Shown: piece after piece, positions 24,326 through 27,819 of the stretch
Position numbering within the stretch: the stretch's first letter is position 1
Layout: every line of letters begins with the position of its first letter
Assembly (NCBI GenBank): GCA_014465955.1
Contig: JACTVT010000028.1
Span: 1 to 27,819 of the forward strand
DNA from: Eubacterium sp.
GTDB taxonomy: Bacteria; Bacillota; Clostridia; Oscillospirales; Acutalibacteraceae
Length of the DNA stretch: 27,819 bases
Direction of reading: 5' to 3'
The notes under the pieces: generated by a model
Databases searched by the model: none
Told to the model about the DNA's origin: nothing
What the model saw: the letters and a program-made list of their open reading frames with translations, nothing else
Program-made: the position numbers and the translations under genes

Positions 24326-26467
24326 ATGAACATACTTGAAACTTTGCAGACTGAATTCAGTCTTAAACCATGGCAGGTTGAAAACACAGTAAAATTAATT
24401 GATGACGGAAATACAATTCCGTTCATTGCACGTTATCGTAAAGAGGCTACAGGCTCGCTTGACGACCAACTTCTTCGAGAACTCTTTGAAAGGCTTGAAT
24501 ATCTCAGAAATCTTGAAGAGCAGAAAGAAAAGGTCCACACGGCGATTACAGAGCAGGAAAAAATGACTGACGAAATTGCTTTTGCTATTGACAATGCCAA
24601 AACTCTGACTGAAATTGAAGATATTTACCGCCCGTACAGACCGAAAAGGAAAACACGTGCATCTGTTGCAAAGGAAAAGGGTCTTGAACCGCTGGCGCAG
24701 AAAATTTATCTTCAACTTGACGGCTTTGACCCGTATGACGAGGCAAAGAATTTCATCACCGATGAGGTTGAAACGGTGGAAGACGCCATTGACGGTGCAA
24801 GAGACATTATTGCCGAAATGGTGTCCGATGATGCGCAGGGCAGAAAGCAGTTGCGCTATGTTTGCAGAAAGCACGGCAGTATAACTGCAGCGCCTGCTAA
24901 AGACGACCTCGGCGTTTACGAGAATTACAGGGACTACAGTGAACCTGTTTCAAAAATTGCAAATCACCGTGTGCTTGCAATCAACAGGGCAGAGAAAGAA
25001 GATTTCCTTAAGGTTTCGCTTGATTTTGACAAGGCAAACGGTGTGAATGTGCTTAAAGGACTGCACGTTACTGCCGCAAATCCAAGTTCGGATATTGTGT
25101 TTGAGGCGGTTGATGATGCGTATTCAAGACTCATTTTTCCCGCTATCGAAAGGGAAATCAGAAATGAACTTACGGACAGGGCGTCGGAAGACTCAATAAA
25201 AGTGTTTGCCAAAAACACGGCAGAACTTCTTATGCAGCCGCCTGTTAAGGGCAGGGTTACAATCGGTCTTGATCCGGGTTACAGAACGGGCTGTAAGGTC
25301 GCCGTAGTAGATGAAACGGGTAAGGTGCTTGATACGGCGGTTATTTACTGTGCACCGCCTCACAGTAAAATTGATGAGGCAAAGAAAATTATCAAAAATC
25401 TTGTGCAGAAATACAATGTTAAAATGTTTGCAATCGGCAACGGCACGGCAACACACGAAACAGAGGTTTTTGCCGCTGAAGTTATTAAAGAACTTGACTG
25501 CGGTATTACTTATATGGTTGTCAGTGAGGCAGGAGCATCTGTTTATTCGGCATCAAAACTTGCTGCTGAGGAATTCCCTCAGTTTGATGTTTCGCTCCGT
25601 TCGGCAGTTTCAATTGCAAGGCGTTTGCAGGATCCTTTGGCAGAACTTGTTAAAATCGACCCCAAGGCAATCGGTGTGGGTCAGTATCAGCACGATATGC
25701 CGAAAAAAGAACTTTCCGCTGCGCTTGACAGTGTTGTTGAGGACTGTGTAAACTCCGTCGGTGTTGATTTGAACACAGCGTCGCCGTCACTTCTTCTTCG
25801 TGTGGCAGGTGTTTCATCGGCAATCGCTAAAAATATTACGGCTTATCGTGAGGAAAACGGCAGTTTCAAATCAAGGGCAGAACTTAAAAAAGTGCCTAAA
25901 TTAGGTCCGAAGGCATTTGAGCAGTGCGCAGGCTTTTTAAGAATTGCAGGCGGTAAGAATGTGCTTGATAATACCGCCGTTCACCCCGAATCATATGAGG
26001 CAACGAAAAAATTGCTTAAACTCTGCAAAGTGTCCGACGATGATATACGTATGGGTAATTTGCAGTTGCTTAATGAAAAGGTGCAGAGTGTCGGAACATC
26101 GGCGCTTGCAAAAGAACTTGAAATCGGCGAGCCTACGCTTGTGGATATTATCAGCGAAATCAGTAAGCCCGGCAGAGACCCGAGAGATGAATTGCCTCAG
26201 CCGCTTCTCCGTACCGATGTTATGGGTATGGAGGATTTAAAGGCAGGAATGGAACTGAAAGGCACTGTAAGAAATGTTATAGATTTCGGCGCATTTGTTG
26301 ATATCGGTGTGCATCAGGACGGGCTGGTGCATATTTCTCAGATAACAAACAGGTTTATAAAGCACCCGTCAGAGGTGCTTAAGGTGGGGCAGATTGTCAC
26401 CGTCTGGGTGCTCTCTGTTGATACGGATAAAAAGCGTATTTCACTTACAATGAAAAAGCCTGAATAG
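24326..26467 (+). CDS. tex: Tex-family RNA-binding protein with S1 domain
   Basis: Cytoplasmic nucleic-acid-binding protein of the Tex/Spt6-like family, linked to transcription and RNA handling. It has 713 residues. An N-terminal helical domain (FIARYRKEATGSLDDQLLREL) is followed by a YqgF/RNase H-like domain starting near residue 312 (TIGLDPGYRTGCKVAVVD, D316), a helix-hairpin-helix region (VGVDLNTASPSLLLRVAGVSS), and an S1 domain at about 640-710 (GTVRNVIDFGAFVDIGVHQDG). All domains are in normal order and length. ATG 24326 has AAGGA upstream; an in-frame TTG at 24290 lies at the edge of the preceding palindrome and has no site. No neighbour shares its role. Confidence 0.95.
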   Translation: MNILETLQTEFSLKPWQVENTVKLIDDGNTIPFIARYRKEATGSLDDQLLRELFERLEYLRNLEEQKEKVHTAITEQEKMTDEIAFAIDNAKTLTEIEDIYRPYRPKRKTRASVAKEKGLEPLAQKIYLQLDGFDPYDEAKNFITDEVETVEDAIDGARDIIAEMVSDDAQGRKQLRYVCRKHGSITAAPAKDDLGVYENYRDYSEPVSKIANHRVLAINRAEKEDFLKVSLDFDKANGVNVLKGLHVTAANPSSDIVFEAVDDAYSRLIFPAIEREIRNELTDRASEDSIKVFAKNTAELLMQPPVKGRVTIGLDPGYRTGCKVAVVDETGKVLDTAVIYCAPPHSKIDEAKKIIKNLVQKYNVKMFAIGNGTATHETEVFAAEVIKELDCGITYMVVSEAGASVYSASKLAAEEFPQFDVSLRSAVSIARRLQDPLAELVKIDPKAIGVGQYQHDMPKKELSAALDSVVEDCVNSVGVDLNTASPSLLLRVAGVSSAIAKNITAYREENGSFKSRAELKKVPKLGPKAFEQCAGFLRIAGGKNVLDNTAVHPESYEATKKLLKLCKVSDDDIRMGNLQLLNEKVQSVGTSALAKELEIGEPTLVDIISEISKPGRDPRDELPQPLLRTDVMGMEDLKAGMELKGTVRNVIDFGAFVDIGVHQDGLVHISQITNRFIKHPSEVLKVGQIVTVWVLSVDTDKKRISLTMKKPE

Positions 26468-26474
26468 CCAATAA

Positions 26475-26499
26475 CGGGCAATTCGTGAATTGCCCCTAC
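26475..26499. repeat. GTAGGG-type palindromic repeat, copy 6
   Basis: Stem GGGCAATTC (26476-26484) and GAATTGCCC (26487-26495), followed by CTAC. It is identical to copy 3 at 17010-17034, although almost 9.5 kb away, and is the first of three in a row after tex. Confidence 0.8.
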
Positions 26500-26502
26500 A
26501 TT

Positions 26503-26530
26503 GTAGGGTGCGGCATTCTTGACGCACCGC
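26503..26530. repeat. GTAGGG-type palindromic repeat, copy 7
   Basis: GTAGG, then stem GGTGCG (26507-26512) and CGCACC (26523-26528) around a 10-nt loop. It starts 3 nt after copy 6, in the opposite GTAG orientation. Confidence 0.65.
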
Positions 26531-26550
26531 AAAAATACAATAATATCTTT

Positions 26551-26577
26551 GTAGGGGAGGGCCTCCGTGCCCTCCTG
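26551..26577. repeat. GTAGGG-type palindromic repeat, copy 8
   Basis: GTAGG, then stem GGAGGGC (26556-26562) and GCCCTCC (26569-26575) around CTCCGT. It is the last of three tandem elements before the DUF2804 gene and closely resembles copies 1 and 4. Confidence 0.75.
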
Positions 26578-26619
26578 TCAAACACATAATAAATTTGTAT
26601 AATGAAAGGGGTAATTTTT

Positions 26620-27648
26620 ATGCAGAATGAAATAACCAAAAGGCAGAAATTGCTTGATGAAAACGGTAATCTTGCAAATCCCGGCTGGTGCAGGCGTAAT
26701 CTTTACGATTACAATATCGAAAAGAAAAGTGTAAGCACAATGCGTCTGAAGGAGTGGGATTTTTATCAGGTGTCAAACGGCAGGTATATGGTGCAGATTA
26801 ATATTTTCAATATCTCGCTTGCTACCTGTGCAACATTTGGTTTTGTCGATATGCTCACGGGTATGAAGTTCGATATTATGGCAATGGAACTTATTACGCC
26901 GAATAAAAACAGACTGAACAAAAACGGCGATGTGCCGAACAGCTTTGCTTTCGGCAAAGGCAAAAACAGGGCGGAATTTGTAACAACCGATGATTGCCAT
27001 CATATTAAATTCAGCGGCGTTTGCAGGGGTAAAAAGATTGATGCCGAATTTTTCTGCAACCGCCTGCCGAATCACGAAAGCATAACGATTGCAATTCCGT
27101 TTAAAGAACAGGGGCATTTTTTCTACACAAATAAAATCAATTGCCTGAATACATACGGAACCGTTGTTTACGGCGGCGAAAAATTTGAATTCAGCCGGGA
27201 AAACAGCTTCACCGTGCTTGACTGGGGCAGAGGTATCTGGCCGTATTCAAATATGTGGTACTGGGCAAACGGCAGTGCGTTTGTTGACGGCAAGATTTTC
27301 GGCTTTGAACTTACTTGGGGCTTCGGTAATGACGATAACGCTTCCGAAACGGCGTTGTTTTATGATGGTAAATGCCATAAAATCGGCAGGGTTCATCTTG
27401 AATTTGACCCCGAACTCGGCAAACGCTGGCTGGAGGATTGGCATTTTATAAGCGAAGACGGCAGACTTGATCTGACGATGACACCGTTTTATGATAACTG
27501 CACCGAAATGATGCCGCTGAATCTTGTAGGTATGAACACGCATCAGGTACACGGTCTGTGGAACGGTACCGTTACCCTTGATGACGGCACAAAACTTGAA
27601 ATTAAGGATATGTACGCTTTTTGTGAAAAGGTTTACAATAAGTGGTGA
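26620..27648 (+). CDS. DUF2804 family protein
   Basis: A 342-residue protein resembling the DUF2804 family, whose function is not established. It has no signal peptide or membrane helix, and is rich in beta strands and aromatic residues. Segments such as LDWGRGIWPYSNMWYWANG and GFELTWGFGNDDNASE suggest a lipocalin-like or beta-sandwich fold able to hold a lipid or sugar-like ligand; this is inference. ATG 26620 follows AAAGGGG at 7 nt; ATG 26602 would place that site inside the gene. It follows three tandem palindromes after tex, and a short GNAT fragment follows it. Confidence 0.8.
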   Translation: MQNEITKRQKLLDENGNLANPGWCRRNLYDYNIEKKSVSTMRLKEWDFYQVSNGRYMVQINIFNISLATCATFGFVDMLTGMKFDIMAMELITPNKNRLNKNGDVPNSFAFGKGKNRAEFVTTDDCHHIKFSGVCRGKKIDAEFFCNRLPNHESITIAIPFKEQGHFFYTNKINCLNTYGTVVYGGEKFEFSRENSFTVLDWGRGIWPYSNMWYWANGSAFVDGKIFGFELTWGFGNDDNASETALFYDGKCHKIGRVHLEFDPELGKRWLEDWHFISEDGRLDLTMTPFYDNCTEMMPLNLVGMNTHQVHGLWNGTVTLDDGTKLEIKDMYAFCEKVYNKW

Positions 27649-27682
27649 AATATTAAGAATTTTAGCGTTAAGAGAGTAAGTA

Positions 27683-27819
27683 ATGATTAAATTTGCCGAA
27701 GAGTATAGTGTTCAACATTATCCGTTGCATAATTTTGAAATATTAACAGGCAAAAACAATTTTAAAGCAAAATCACTCTATAAATCATTAGGTTATTCAA
27801 TAAAAAAGGAAGTCTTTTT
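27683..27819 (+). pseudogene. C-terminal GNAT acetyltransferase fragment, cut by window end
   Basis: ATG 27683 opens a frame of at least 45 residues to the window edge. HNFEILTGKNNFKAKSLYKS followed by LGY matches the last third of GNAT acetyltransferases, where the N-x-x-A-x-x-LY-x-x-xGF/Y segment binds acetyl-CoA. The upstream frame is closed by TAA at 27677-27679, so the N-terminal two thirds of the domain are missing. Either this is a 5'-truncated relic or an unusual short protein; the continuation past 27819 is not visible. A purine-rich AGAGAG stretch lies before the ATG. Confidence 0.5.

Noticed and set aside
24395..24874. A 159-codon minus-strand open frame
   Set aside because: Antisense to the N-terminal domain of tex, which is a full-length, well-conserved protein.
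26475..26577. Possible CRISPR array or attachment sites at the tandem palindromes
   Set aside because: The three units have different sequences and no regular spacers, and no cas or integrase gene is present.

Overview
The window looks like a chromosomal segment of an anaerobic, low-to-moderate GC Firmicute, most likely a gut Clostridia lineage near Oscillospirales/Ruminococcaceae. This is inferred from strong GGAGG-type ribosome binding sites, sigma-A-like promoters, rubrerythrin, a K+-dependent membrane pyrophosphatase, both GluRS and GlnRS, and families typical of that group (DUF4250, DUF1848, DUF2804, DUF4091, YhgE/Pip). The species cannot be named from this sequence. There is no prophage, insertion sequence, CRISPR array or rRNA.

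Layout. 1-4.1 kb: a small membrane protein, typA (minus), and a divergent DUF4091/GH123-like gene. 4.1-9.95 kb: a minus-strand operon gltX > SGNH-like protein > MBOAT acyltransferase > glnS. It has one good promoter ahead of gltX and one terminator behind glnS, so an AT-rich extracellular acylation pair sits between two tRNA synthetase genes. 10.0-13.4 kb: DUF4250 mini-gene (plus), an ArsC/Spx-family protein, YhgE/Pip and a small acidic-tailed membrane protein (minus). 13.5-14.5 kb: a frameshifted gene, then tRNA-Ser(CGA) followed by a structured element bordered by a direct repeat of the tRNA 3' end. 14.5-17.0 kb: hisH-hisF and a DUF1848 gene. 17.1-19.2 kb: hppA (minus). 19.3-24.2 kb: rlmB, a large catalytically dead P1B-type ATPase-like protein, rubrerythrin and a CorA-like transporter. 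24.3-27.8 kb: tex, DUF2804, and a piece of a GNAT acetyltransferase running off the end.

Most genes are housekeeping: translation (typA, glnS, gltX, tRNA-Ser, rlmB), histidine synthesis (hisH, hisF), energy and ions (hppA, corA), oxidative defence (rubrerythrin) and RNA metabolism (tex). The most unusual gene is the 811-residue protein at 20182-22617. It keeps the P1B-ATPase backbone, but the phosphorylated Asp and other catalytic signatures are replaced and a long repeat-containing cytoplasmic tail is added.

Two kinds of non-coding structure stand out. One is a family of short GTAGGG-flanked palindromes in intergenic gaps: eight copies, three of them in tandem at 26475-26577, two of them identical. 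The other is the cloverleaf-like element between two copies of the tRNA-Ser 3' end.
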